Positions 12,601 through 24,200 of a DNA stretch of 64,000 bases are shown here, piece after piece. Position 1 is the stretch's first letter, and each line of letters opens with the position of its first letter. Under the pieces are notes generated by a model. The model was given only the letters and a program-made list of their open reading frames with translations, did not search any database and had not been told where the DNA came from. Made by a program: the position numbers and the translations under genes. Source of the DNA: Coix lacryma-jobi var. lacryma-jobi (lineage: Eukaryota; Streptophyta; Magnoliopsida; Poales; Poaceae); NCBI GenBank assembly GCA_009763385.1, contig CM019831.1:85905845-85969844 (forward strand), written 5' to 3'.

Positions 12601-15600
12601 CTCCGTTTGACCGAAAACTCATGTTTGGTGTGTTTTTGGGACTTTTATTCCCATCGGAACGGTGCCGCAAAACTCGTGTCGGTGGGACGTTTTTCCCACT
12701 GATGCACTAAAAAACTCGCAGTTCAATCTTTCACAACGGACGCACCCAATCATCTCAGTTTGACCCAAAACTCATGTTTGGTCGCTTATTGGCACTTTTG
12801 TTACCGACGAAACGGTGCCGCAAAACTCACGCGAGATGGTCGTTTTCCCACTGATGCACCGAAAAACTCGCGGTTGAACTTTTCGCAACCGACGCACCCA
12901 ATTATCTCCGTTTGACCCAAAACTCATGTTTGGTGGGTTTTTGGTACATTCATTTCCCTTAGAACGGTGCCACAAAACTCATGCGAGAGGGCCATTTTTC
13001 CCATTGATGCACCGAAAAACTCGTAGTGGAATTTTTCGCAACGGACGCACCCAATCATCTCTGTTTGACCCAAAACTCATGTTTGGTTTTGTTTTTGGCA
13101 CTTTTATTCCCATCGGAACGGTGCCGCAAAACTCGCGTCGGTGGGACATTTTTCCCACTGATGCACTAAAAAACTCGCAGTTCAATTTTTCACAACGGAC
13201 GCACCCAATCATCTCAGTTTGACCCAAAACTCATGTTTGGTCGGTTATTGGCACTTTTGTTACCGACGAAACGGTGCCGCAAAACTCACGCGAGATGGTC
13301 ATTTTCCCACTGATGCACCGAAAAACTCGCGGTTGAACTTTTCGCAACCGACGCACCCAATCATCTCCGTTTGACCCAAAACTCATGTTTGGTGAGTTTT
13401 TGGTACATTCATTTCCCTTAGAACGGTGCCACGAAACTTATGCGAGAGGGCCATTTTTCCCATTGATGCACCGAAAAACTCGTAGTGGAATTTTTCGCAA
13501 CGGACGCACCCAATCATCTCTGTTTGACCCAAAACTCATGTTTGGTTTTGTTTTTGGCACTTTTATTCCCATCGGAACGGTGCCGCGAAACTCGCGTCGG
13601 TGGGCCGTTTTTCCCACTGATGCACTGAAAAACTCGCAGTTCAATTTTTCGCAAAGGACGCACCCAATCATCTCAGTTTCACCCAAAACTCATGTTTGGT
13701 GGGTTATTGGCACTTTGGTTACCGACGAAACGTTGCCCCAAAACTCACGCGAGATGGCCGTTTTCCCACTGATGCACCAAAAAACTCGTGGTTGAACTTT
13801 TCGCAACGGACGCACCCAATCATCTCCGTTTGACCCAAACTCATGTTTAGTTGGTTTTTGGAACTTTCATTTCTGACGGAATGGTGCCGCAAAACTCGCG
13901 CGAGAGGGCCATTTTTCCCACTGATGCACCAAAAAACTCGCGGTTGATTTTTTCGCAATGGACGCACCCAATCTTCTCAGTTTGACTCAAAACTCATGTT
14001 TGGTGTGTTTTTGGCACTTTTATTTCTGACGGAACGGTGCCACAAAACTCGCGCGAGAGGGCCGTTCTTCCCACGGATGCACCGAAAAAATCACGGTTGG
14101 AATTTTCGCAACGGACGCACCCAATCATCTCCGTTTGACTGAAAACTCATGTTTGGTGTGTTTTTGGCACTTTTATTCCCATCGGAACGGTGCCGCAAAA
14201 CTCGCGTCGGTGGAACGTTTTTCCCACTAATGCACTAAAAAACTCGCTGTTCAATTTTTCGCAACGGACGCACCCATTCATCTCAGTTTGACCCAAAACT
14301 CATGTTTGGTCGGTTATTGGCACTTTTGTTACCGACGAAACGGTGCCGCAAAACTCACACGAGATGGTCATTTTCCCACTGATGCACCGAAAAACTCGCG
14401 GTTGAACTTTTCGCAACGGACGCACCCAATCATCTTCGTTTGACCCAAACTCATGTTTGGTTGGTTTTTTGCACTTTTATTCCCGTCGGAACGGTGCCGC
14501 AAAACTCGCGACAGTGGGCCGTTTTTCCCACTGATGCACCGAAAAACTCGCAGTTCAATTTTTCGCAACGGACGCACCCAATCATCTCAGTTTGACGCAA
14601 AACTCATGTTTGGTGGGTTGTTGGCACTTTTGTTACTGACGAATCGGTGCCGCAAAACTCACGCGAGATGGCCATTTTCCCACTAATGCACCAAAAAACT
14701 CGTAGTTGTACTTTTCACAACCGACGCACCCAATCATCTCTGTTTGTCCCAAAACTCATGTTTATTGGGGTTTTGGCACTTTCATTTCCCTCAGAACGGT
14801 GCCGCAAAACTCATGCGAGAGGGCCATTTTTCCCACTGATGCACCGAAAAACTCAAAGTTGAATTTTTCGCAACGGACGCACCCAATCATATCCGTTTGA
14901 CCCAAACTCATGTTTGGTTGGTTTTTGGCACTTTTATTTCCGTCAGAACGGTGCCGCAAAACTCGCGCCGGTGGGCCGTTTTTCCCACTAATGCACCGAA
15001 AAACTCGCAGTTCAATTTTTTGCAACGGACACACCCAATCGTCTCAGTTTGACCCAAAACTCATGTTTGGTGGGTTATTGCACTTTTGTTTCCGATGAAA
15101 CGGTGCTGCAAAACTCACGTGAGATGGCCGTTTTTCCCACTGATGCACCAAAAATCTCACGGTTGAATTTTGCACAACGGACGCACCCAATCATCTCCGT
15201 TTGACCCAAAACTCATGTTTGGTCTATTTTTGGCACTTTTATTTCAATCGGAACGGTGCCGCAAAACTCGCATCGGTGGGCCGTTTTTCCCACTAATGCA
15301 CCGAAAAACTGACAGTTCAGGTTTTCGCAACGGACACACCCAATCATCTCAGTTTGACCCAAAACTCATGTTTGGTGGGTTATTGGCACATTTGTTACCG
15401 ACGAAACGGTGCCGCAAAACTCACGCGAGATGGCCGTTTTCCCACTGATGCACAGAAAAACTCGCGGTTGAACTTTTCGCAACCGACGCACCCAATCGTC
15501 TCCGTTTGACCCAAAACTCATGTATGGTGGGTTTTTGGCACTTTCATTTCCCTAAGAACGGTTCCACAAAACTCATGCGAGAGGGCCATTTTTCCCACTG

Positions 15601-18600
15601 ATGCACCGAAAAACTCGTAGTTGAATTTTTCGCAACGGACGCACCCAATCATCTCAGTTTGACCCAAAACTCATGTTTGGTGGGTTTTCGGCAATTTCAT
15701 TTCTAACGGAACGGTGCCGCAAAACTCGCGCGAGAGGGCCATTTTTCCCACTGATGCACCAAAAAACCCACGGTTGATTTTTTCGCAACGGACGCACCCA
15801 ATCTTCACAATTTGACCCAAAACTCATGTTTGGTGGGTTTTGGCACTTTTATTTCTGACGGAACGGTGCCACAAAACTCGCGCGAGAGGGCCATTCTTCC
15901 CACTGATGCACCGAAAAAAATGGCGGTTGGACTTTTCGCAACGGACGCACCCAATCATCTCCGTTTGACTGAAAACTCATGTTTGGTGTGTTTTTGGCAC
16001 TTTTATTCCCATCGGAACGGTGCCGCAAAACTCGCGTCGGTGGAACGTTTTTCCCACTGATGCACTAAAAAACTTGCAGTTCTATTTTTCGCAACGGACG
16101 CACCCAATCATCTCAGTTTGACCCAAAACTCATGTTTGGTCGGTTATTGGCACTTTTGTTACCGACGAAACGGTGCCGCAAAACTCACGCGAGATGGTCA
16201 TTTTCCCACTAATGCACCGAAAAACTCGCGGTTGAACTTTTTGCAGCCGACGCACCCTATCATCTCTGTTTGACCCAAAACTCATGTTTGGTGAGTTTTT
16301 GGTACATTCATTTCCCTTTGAACGGTTCCACAAAACTCACGCGAGAGGGCCATTTTTCCCATTGATGCACCGAAAAACTCGTAGTGGAATTTTTCGCAAC
16401 GGACGCACCCAATCATCTCTATTTGACCCAAAACTCATGTTTGGTTTTGTTTTTGGCACTTTTATTCCCATCGGAATGGTGCCGCAAAACTCGCGTCGGT
16501 GGGCCGTTTTTCCCACTGATGCAGTGAAAAACTCGCAGTTCAATTTTTCGCAAAGGACGCACCCAATCATCTCAGTTTCACCAAAAACTCATGTTTGGTG
16601 GGTTATTGGAACTTTTGTTACCAACGAAACGGTGCCGCAAAACTCACGCGAGATGGCCATTTTCCCACTGATGCACCAAAAAACTCGCGGTTGAACTTTT
16701 CGCAACGGACGCACCCAATCATCTTCGTTTGACCCAAACTCATGTTTGGTTGGTTTTTGGCACTTTTATTCCCGTCGGAACGGTGCCGCAAAACTCGCGA
16801 CAGTGGGCCGTTTTTCACATTGATGCACCGAAAAACTCGCAGTTCAATTTTTCGCAACGGACGCACCCAATCATCTCAGTTTGACCCAAAACTCATGTTT
16901 GGTGGGTTGTTGGCACTTTTGTTACCGACGAATCGGTGCCGCAACACTCACGTGAGATGGCCATTTTCCCACTGATGCACCAAAAAACTCGTAGTTGTAC
17001 TTTTCACAACCGACGCACCCAATCATCTCTGTTTGACCCAAAACTCATGTTTATTGGGGTTTTGGCACTTTCATTTCCCTCGGAACGGTGCCGCAAAACT
17101 CATGCGAGAGGGCCATTTTTCCCACTGATGCACCGAAAAACTCATAGTTGAATTTTTCGCAACAGACGCACCCAATCATCTCCGTTTGACCGAAAACTCA
17201 TGTTTGGTGTGTTTTTGGCACTTTTATTCCCATCGGAACGGTGCCGCAAAACTCGCGTCGGTGGGACGTTTTTCCCACTGATGCACTAAAAAACTCGTAG
17301 TTCAATTTTTTGCAACGGACACACCCAATCGTCTCAGTTTGACCCAAAACTCATGTTTGGTGGGTTATTGCACTTTTGTTTCCGATGAAACGGTGCTGCA
17401 AAACTCACGTGAGAGGGCCATTTTTCCCACTGATGCACCGAAAATCTCACGGTTGAATTTTTCACAACGGACGCACCCAATCATCTCCGTTTGACCCAAA
17501 ACTCATGTTTGGTCTATTTTTGGCACTTTTATTTCAATCGGAACGGTGCCGCAAAACTCGCATCGTTGGGCCGTTTTTCCCACTGATGCACCGAAAAACT
17601 GACAGTTCAGGTTTTCGCAACGGACGCACCCAATCATCTCAGTTTGACCCAAAACTCATGTTTGGTCGGTTATTGGCACATTTGTTACCGACGAAACGGT
17701 GCCGCAAAACTCACGCGAGATGGCTGTTTTCCCACTAATGCACAGAAAAACACGCGGTTGAACATTTCGCAACCGACGCACCCAATCATCTCCGTTTGAC
17801 CCAAAACTCATGTTTGGTGGGTTTTTGGTACATTCATTTCCCTTAGAACGGTGCCACAAAACTCATGCGAGAGGGCCATTTTTCCCATTGATGCACCAAA
17901 AAACTCGTAGTGGAATTTTTCGCAACAGACGCACCCAATCATCTCTGTTTGACCCAAAACTCATGTTTGGTTTTGTTTTTGGCACTTTTATTCCCATCGG
18001 AACGGCGCCGCAAAACTCGCGTCGGTGGGCTGTTTTTCCCACTGATGCACTGAAAAACTCGCAGTTCAATTTTTCGCAACGGACGCACCCAATCATCTCA
18101 GTTTGACCCAAAACTCATGTTTGGTCGGTTGTTGGCACTTTTGTTACCGACGAAACGGTGCCGCAAAACTCACGCGAGATGGTCGTTTGCCCACTGATGC
18201 ACCATAAAACTCACGGTTGAACTTTTCGCAACCGACGCACCCAATCATCTCTGTTTGACCCAAAACTCATGTTTGGTGTGTTTTTGGTACATTCATTTCC
18301 CTTAGAACGGTGCCACAAAACTCATGCGAGAGGGCCATTTTTACCATTGATGCACCGAAAAACTTGTAGTTGAATTTTTGGCAACGGACGCACCCAATCA
18401 TCTCTGTTTGACCCAAAACTCATGTTTGGTTTTGTTTTTGGCACTTTTATTCCCATCGGAACGGTGCCGCAAAACTCGCGTCGGTGGGCCGTTTTTCCCA
18501 CTGATGCACTGAAAAACTCGTAGTTCAATTTTTCGCAAAGGACGCACCGAATCATCTCAGTTTCACCCAAAACTCATGTTTGGTGGGTTATTGGCACTTT

Positions 18601-19160
18601 GGTTACCGACGAAATGTTGCCGCAAAACTCACGCGAGATGGCCGTTTTCCCACTGATGCACCAAAAAACTCGTGGTTGAACTTTTCTCAACGGACGCACC
18701 CAATCATCTCCGTTTGACCCAAACTCATGTTTAGTTGGTTTTTGGCACTTCCATTTCTGACGGAATGGTGCCGCAAAACTCGCGCGAGAGGGCCATTTTT
18801 CCCACTGATGCACCAAAAAACTCGCGGTTGATTTTTACGCAATGGACGCACCCAATCTTCTCAGTTTGACTCAAAACTCATGTTTGGTGTGTTTTTGGCA
18901 CTTTTATTTCTGACCGAACGGTGCCACAAAACTCGCGCGAGAGGGCCGTTCTTCCCACGGATGCACCGAAAAAATCACGGTTGGACTTTTCGCAACGGAC
19001 GCACCCAATCAGCTCCGTTTGACTGAAAACTCATGTTTGGTGTGTTTTTGGCACTTTTATTCCCATCGGAACGGTGCCGCAAAACTCGCGTCGGTGGAAC
19101 GTTTTTCCCACTAATGCACTAAAAAACTCGCTGTTCAATTTTTCGCAACGGACGCACCCA
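9697..19160 (+). repeat. HOR-1 copy 2 (~9,464 bp)
   Basis: This is the second tandem copy, collinear with 232-9,696. Visible differences include CCGCAACACTC near 16,945 versus CCGCAAAACTC near 7,480, CACCATAAAAC near 18,203 versus CACCGTAAAAC near 8,740, and TGTAGTTGAA near 18,367 versus TGTAGTGGAA near 8,903. The right end is set at CCCATTC near 19,161: downstream, the sequence follows the 4.8-kb position of the unit, not its start. Confidence 0.9.
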
Positions 19161-21438
19161 TTCATCTCAGTTTGACCCAAAACTCATGTTTGGTCGGTTA
19201 TTGGCACTTTTGTTACCGACGAAACGGTGCCGCAAAACTCACACGAGATGGTCATTTTCCCACTGATGCACCGAAAAACTCGCGGTTGAACTTTTCGCAA
19301 CGGACGCACCCAATCATCTTCGTTTGACCCAAACTCATGTTTGGTTGGTTTTTGGCACTTTTATACCCGTCGGAAGGGTGCCGCAAAACTCGCGACAGTG
19401 GGCCGTTTTTCACACTGATGCACCGAAAAACTCGCAGTTCAATTTTTCGCAATGGACGCACCGAATCATCTCAGTTTGACCCAAAACTCATGTTTGGTGG
19501 GTTGTTGGCACTTTTGTTACCGACGAATCGGTGCCGCAAAACTCACGCGAGATGGCTATTTTCCCACTGATGCACCAAAAAACTCGTAGTTGTACTTTTC
19601 ACAACCGACGCACCCAATCATCTCTGTTTGTCCCAAAACTCATGTTTATTGGGGTTTTGGCACTTTTATTTCCCTCGGAACGGTGCCGCAAAACTCATGC
19701 GAGAGGGCCATTTTTCCCACTGATGCACCGAAAAACTCATAGTTGAATTTTTCGCAACGTACGCACCCAATCATATCCGTTTGACCCAAACTCATGTTTG
19801 GTTGGTTTTTGGCACTTTTATTTCTGTCAGAACGGTGCCACAAAACTCGCGCCGGTGGGCCGTTTTTCCCACTAATGCACCGAAAAACTCGCAGTTCAAT
19901 TTTTTGCAACGGACACACCCAATCGTCTCAGTTTGACCCAAAACTCATGTTTGGTGGGCTATTGCACTTTTGTTTCCGATGAAACGGTGCTGCAAAACTC
20001 ACGTGAGATGGCCGTTTTTCCCACTGATGCACCGAAAATCTCACGGTTGAATTTTGCACAACGGACGCACCCAATCATCTCCGTTTGACCCAAAACTCAT
20101 GTTTGGTCTATTTTTGGCACTTTTATTTCAATCGGAACGGTGCCGCAAAACTCGCATCGGTGGGCCATTTTTCCCACTGATGCACCGAAAAACTGACAGT
20201 TCAGGTTTTCGCAACGGACACACCCAATCATCTCAGTTTGACCCAAAACTCATGTTTGGTGGGTTATTGGCACATTTGTTACCGACGAAACGGTGCCGCA
20301 AAACTCACGCGAGATGGCCATTTTCCCACTGATGCACAGAAAAACTCGCGGTTGAACTTTTCGCAACCGACGCACCCAATCGTCTCCGTTTGACACCAAA
20401 ACTCATGTATGGTGGGTTTTTGGCACTTTCATTTCCCTAAGAACGGTTCCACAAAACTCATGCGAGAGGGCCATTTTTCCCACTGATGCACCGAAAAACT
20501 CGTAGTTGAATTTTTCGCAACGGACGCACCCAATCATCTCAGTTTGACCGAAAACTCATGTTTGGTGGGTTTTTGGCAATTTCATTTCTAACGGAACGGT
20601 GCCGCAAAACTCGCGCGAGAGGGCCATTTTTCCCACTGATGCACCAAAAAACCCACGGTTGATTTTTTGGCAACGGACGCACCCAATCTTCACAATTTGA
20701 CCCAAAACTCATGTTTGGTGGGTTTTGGCACTTTTATTTCTGACGGAACGGTGCCACAAAACTCGCGTGAGAGGGCCGTTCTTCCCACTGATGCACCGAA
20801 AAAAATGGCGGTTGGACTTTTCGCAACGGACGCACCCAATCATCTCCGTTTGACTGAAAACTCATGTTTGGTGTGTTTTTGGCACTTTTATTCCCATTGG
20901 AACGGTGCCGCAAAACTCGCGTCGGTGGGACGTTTTTCCCACTGATGCACTCAAAAACTCGCAGTTCAATTTTTTGCAACGGACGCACCCAATCATCTCA
21001 GTTTGAACCAAAACTCATTTTTGGTCGGTTATTGGCACTTTTGATACCGACGAAACGGTGCCGCAAAACTCACGCGAGATGGTCGTTTTCCCACTGATGC
21101 ACCGAAAAACTCGCGGTTGAACTTTTCGCAACCGACGCACCCAATCATCTCCATTTGACCCAAAACTCATGTTTGGTGGGTTTTTGGTACATTCATTTCC
21201 CTTAGAACGGTGCCACAAAACTCATGCGAGAGGGCCATTTTTCCCATTGATGCACCGAAAAACTCGTAGTGGAATTTTTCGCAACGGACGCACCCAATCA
21301 TCTCTATTTGACCCAAAACTCATGTTTGGTTTTGTTTTTGGCACTTTTATTCCCATCGGAATGGTGCCGCAAAACTCGCGTCGGTGGGCCGTTTTTCCCA
21401 CTGATGCAGTGAAAAACTCGCAGTTCAATTTTTCGCAA
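19161..21438 (+). repeat. HOR-1 partial third copy (15 monomers)
   Basis: This matches about 4,813-7,090 of copy 1 (offset 14,348-14,349) and about 14,277-16,554 of copy 2. Shared marks include CCGTCGGAA.GGTGCC with CGCGACAGTGGG, TTGTACTTTTCACAACCG, and GGTCTATTTTTGGCAC with TTCAATCGG. It is more diverged than copy 2, especially after about 20.8 kb. Matching stops near 21,438, where CATCTCCGTTTGACCC replaces CATCTCAGTTTCACC. Because it enters the unit 4.58 kb in, the crossover joined positions 4,884 bp apart. Confidence 0.8.
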
Positions 21439-22344
21439 CGGACGCACCCAATCATCTCCGTTTGACCCAAAACTCATGTTTGGTGGGTTTTTGTCACTTC
21501 CATTTCCGATGGAACTGTTCCGCAAAAGTCACACGAGAGGGCCGTTTTTCCCACTGATGCAGAGAAAAACTCACGGTTGAATTTTTCGCAACGGACACAC
21601 CCAATCGTCTTCTTTTTACCCAAAAGTCATGTTTGGTGTGTTTTTGGCACTTTTATTCCCATCGGAACGGTGCTGCAAAACTTGCGTCGGTGGGACATTT
21701 TTCCCACTGATGCACTAAAAAACTCGAAGTTCAATTTTTCGCAACGGACGCACCCAATCATCTCCATTTGTCCCAAAACTCATGTTTGGTGGGTTATTGG
21801 CACTTTTGTTACCGACGAAACGGTGCCGCAAAACTCATGCGACATGGTCGTTTTCCCACTGATGCACCGAAAAACTCGCGGTTGAACTTTTCGCAACCGA
21901 CGCACCCAATCATCTCCGTTTTACCCAAACCAATGTTTGGTGGGTTTTTGGCACATTCATTTTCCTCGGAACGGTGCCGCAAAACTCACACGAGAGGGCC
22001 ATTTTTCCCACTGATGCACCAAAAAACTCGTGGTTGAACTTTTCGCAACCGACGCACCCAATCATCTCCGTTTGACCCAAAACCCATGTTTGGTGGGTTT
22101 TTAGCACTTTCATTTTCCTCGGAACGGTGCCGCAAAACTCACGCGAGAGGGCCATTTTTCCCACTGATGCACCGAAAAACTCGTAGTTGAATTTTTCGCA
22201 ACGGACGCACCCAGTCATCTCTGTTTGACCCAAAACTCATGTTTGGTGTGTTTTTGGCACTTTTATTCCCATCGGAACGGTGCCGCAAAACTCGCGTCGG
22301 TGGGCCGTTTTTCCCACTGATGCACCGAAAAACTCGCAGTTCAA
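21439..22344 (+). repeat. Mixed monomers between HOR-1 and HOR-2
   Basis: About six monomers lack a clear long-range partner. They include a D-like monomer with CACTTCCATTTCCGATGGAA and AAAAGTCACACGAG, one reading CTTCTTTTTACCC near 21,610, and two C monomers with CATTTTCCTCGG. No non-satellite sequence is present. Confidence 0.75.
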
Positions 22345-22382
22345 TTTTTCCCAACGGACGCACCCAATCATCTCTGTTTGAC

Positions 22383-22399
22383 CCAAAACTCATGTTTGG
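22383..22399. other. Conserved dyad 1 of the monomer (example)
   Basis: The sequence CCAAAACTCATGTTTGG pairs CCAAA with TTTGG around a 7-nt centre. In monomers that have lost one A (CCCAAACTC, for example ending at 103, 4,989 and 14,453) it becomes a perfect 6-bp stem CCAAAC/GTTTGG with a TCAT loop. The element recurs in nearly every monomer. Short dyads are common in centromeric satellites; whether this one forms a structure or binds a protein is not shown here. Confidence 0.6.
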
Positions 22400-22544
22400 T
22401 GTGTTTTTGGCACTTTTATTCCCATCGGAACGGTGCCGCAAAACTCGCGTCGGTGGGTCGTTTTTCCCACTGATGCACTGAAAAACTTGCAGTTCAGTTT
22501 TTCACAACGGACGCACCCAATCATCTCAGTTTGACCCAAAACTC
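22392..22544 (+). repeat. Reference A-family monomer (153 bp)
   Basis: This is a clean example of the A family, phased from the ATG of CTCATGTTTGG. Diagnostic features are GGTGTGTTTTTGGC after the start, TTTTATTCCCATCGGAACGG in the first third, GCGTCGGTGGG in the middle, GTTCA(A/G)TTTTT rather than GTTGAATTTTT, and CATCTCAGTTTG at the end. An A variant with GGTTTTGTTTTTGGC is 154 bp and is confined to about 0.5-21.4 kb. Another variant with TTCAATCGGAACGG and CTGACAGTTCAG is scattered along the window. Confidence 0.85.
22409..22437. other. Conserved dyad 2 of the monomer (example)
   Basis: GGCAC and GTGCC form an inverted pair separated by 19 nt. Both arms are preserved in most monomers even where the loop differs between families (TTCCCATCGG in A, TTACCGACGA in B, TTCCCTCGG in C). 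Some B variants keep a weaker pairing (GCAC with GTGC). The arms are short, so chance is possible, but the positional conservation is clear. Confidence 0.5.
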
Positions 22545-22696
22545 ATGTTTGGTGGGTTATTGGCACTTTTGTTACCGACGAAACGGTGCCGCAAAACTCA
22601 CACGAGATGGTCGTTTTCCCACTGATGCACCGAAAAACTCGCGGTTGAACTTTTCGCAACCGGCGAACCCAATCATCTCCGTTTGACCCAAAACAC
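22545..22696 (+). repeat. Reference B-family monomer (152 bp)
   Basis: B monomers carry GGGTTATTGGCAC instead of GGGTTTTTGGCAC, TTTTGTTACCGACGAAACGG, CGAGATGGTCGTTTTCCC, and GAACTTTTCGCAACCGACG. The T run before CCCACTG has four Ts instead of five, so the monomer is 152 bp and shifts any reading frame that enters from A; the shifted frame reaches TGA in CACTGATGC. Shorter B variants (GTTATTGCAC, with TTTCCGATGAAACGGTGCTGC) occur, for example near 5,610, 7,900 and 19,960. A variant with TTATTACAGACG marks domains III to IX. Confidence 0.85.
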
Positions 22697-22848
22697 ATGT
22701 TTGGTGGGTTTTTGACACTTTCATTTCCCTCAGAACGGTGCCGCAAAACTCACGCGAGAGGGCCATTTTTCCCACTGATGCACCAAAAAACTCATAGTTG
22801 AATTTTTCGCAACGGACGCACCCAATCATCTCCATTTGACCCATACTC
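22697..22848 (+). repeat. Reference C-family monomer (152-153 bp)
   Basis: C monomers carry GGTGGGTTTTTGRCAC, TTTCATTTCCCTCRGAACGG, CACGCGAGAGGGCCATTTTT and CATAGTTGAATTTTTCGC. With the preceding A and B monomers this makes a complete A-B-C trimer at 22,392-22,848. Variants include CATTTTCCTCGG (for example 1,809, 21,960, 34,458, 41,437) and GGTACATTCATTTCCCTTAG. The latter is confined to roughly 0.4-21.2 kb. Loss of one A in CCCAAACTC or CCCATACTC gives 152-bp forms. Confidence 0.82.
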
Positions 22849-24200
22849 ATGTTTGGTTGGTTTTTGGCACTTTTATTTCCGTCGGAACGGTGCCGCAAAA
22901 CTCGCGCCGGTGGGCCGTTTTTCCCACTGATGCACCGAAAAACTCGCAGTTCAATTTCTTGCAACGGACGCACCCAATCATCTCAGTTTGACCCAAAACT
23001 CATGTTTGGTGGGTTATTGCACTTTTCTTGCCGACGAAACGGTGCCACAAAACTCACGCGAGATGGTCGTTTTCCCACTAATGCACCGAAAAACTCGCGG
23101 TTGAACTTTTCACAACCGACGAACCCAATCATCTCCGTTTGAACCAAAACCCATGTTTGGTCGGTTTTTGGCACTCTCATTTCCCTCGGAACGGTGCCGC
23201 AAAACTCACGCGAGAGGGCCATTTTTCCCTCTGATGCACCGAAAAACTCACGGTTGAATTTTTCGCAACGGACGCACCCAATCATCTTTGTTTGACCCAA
23301 AACTCATGTTTGGTGTGTTTTGGGCACTTTTATTCCCATCAGAACGGTGCCGCAAAACTCGCGGTGGGACGTTTTTCCCACGGATGCACTCAAAAACTCG
23401 CAGTAAAATTTTTCGCAACGGATGCACCCAATCATCTCAGTTTGACCCAAAACTCATGTTTGGTGGGTTATTGCACTTTTATTTCCGTCGGAACGGTGCT
23501 GCAAAACATCCGCGAGATGACCGTTTGTCCCACTGATGCACCGAAAAAATCGCGGTTGGACTTTTCGCAACGGACGCACCCAATCATCTTCGTTTGACCC
23601 AAAACTCATGTTTGGTGGGTTTTTGGCACTTCCATTTCTGATGGAACGGTGCCGCAGCAGTCGCGCGAGAGGGCCATTTTTCCCACTGATGCACCGAAAA
23701 TCTCACAGTTGAATTTTTCACAACGGACGCACCCAATCATCTCCGTTTGACCCAAAACTCATGTTTGGTGTGTTTTTGGCACTTTTATATCCATTGGAAC
23801 GGTGCCGCAAAACTCGTATCGGTGGGCCGTTTTTTCCACTGACGCACCGAAAAACTGATAGTTCAACTCTTTGCAACGGACGCACCCAATCATCTCAGTT
23901 TGACCCCAAACTCATGTTTGGTGGGTTATTGGCACTTTTGTTACCGACGAAACGGTGCCGCAAAACTCACACGAGATGGCCGTTTGTCCCACTGATACAC
24001 CAAAAAACTCGTGGTTGAACTTTTCGTAACCGACGCACCCAATCATCTCCGTTTGACCCAAAACTCATGTTTGGTGGGTTTTTGGCACTTTCATTACCCT
24101 CGCAACGGTGCCGCAAAACTCACGCGAGAGGGCCATTTTTCCCACTGAAGCACCGAAAAACTCATAATTAAATTTTTCGCAACGGACGCACCCAATCATC

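Larger units (their letters stand above)
22345..24200 (+). repeat. HOR-2 diverged partial copy (copy 0)
   Basis: This matches 25,241-27,096 at an offset of 2,896 bp (19 monomers). Shared marks include AACTTGCAGTTCAG, CCCATACTCATG, CTCGCGGTGGGACG and CATAATTAAATTTTTCGC (24,161 and 27,057). It keeps states that later copies lost, such as GATGGTCGTTTTCCC, GGAACGGTGCC near 23,190 and ACTCGTATCGG. It therefore looks like an older relative of the three copies that follow. Confidence 0.82.

Noticed and set aside
22433..22460. Bacterial promoters or terminators suggested by dyads followed by T runs
   Set aside because: The dyads are part of every monomer, the T runs lie at inconsistent distances for an intrinsic terminator, and the array has no genes to serve.
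22500..22520. CENP-B box-like sequence in TTCGCAACGGACGCACCC
   Set aside because: It has TTCG and a correctly spaced CG, but lacks the central A and the GG that follows in the known core (TTCG-N4-A-N2-CGGG). The match is too weak to claim CENP-B binding.
22392..22848. CRISPR-like array of direct repeats
   Set aside because: The period is ~153 bp and the whole period is conserved; there are no unique spacers between short repeats.
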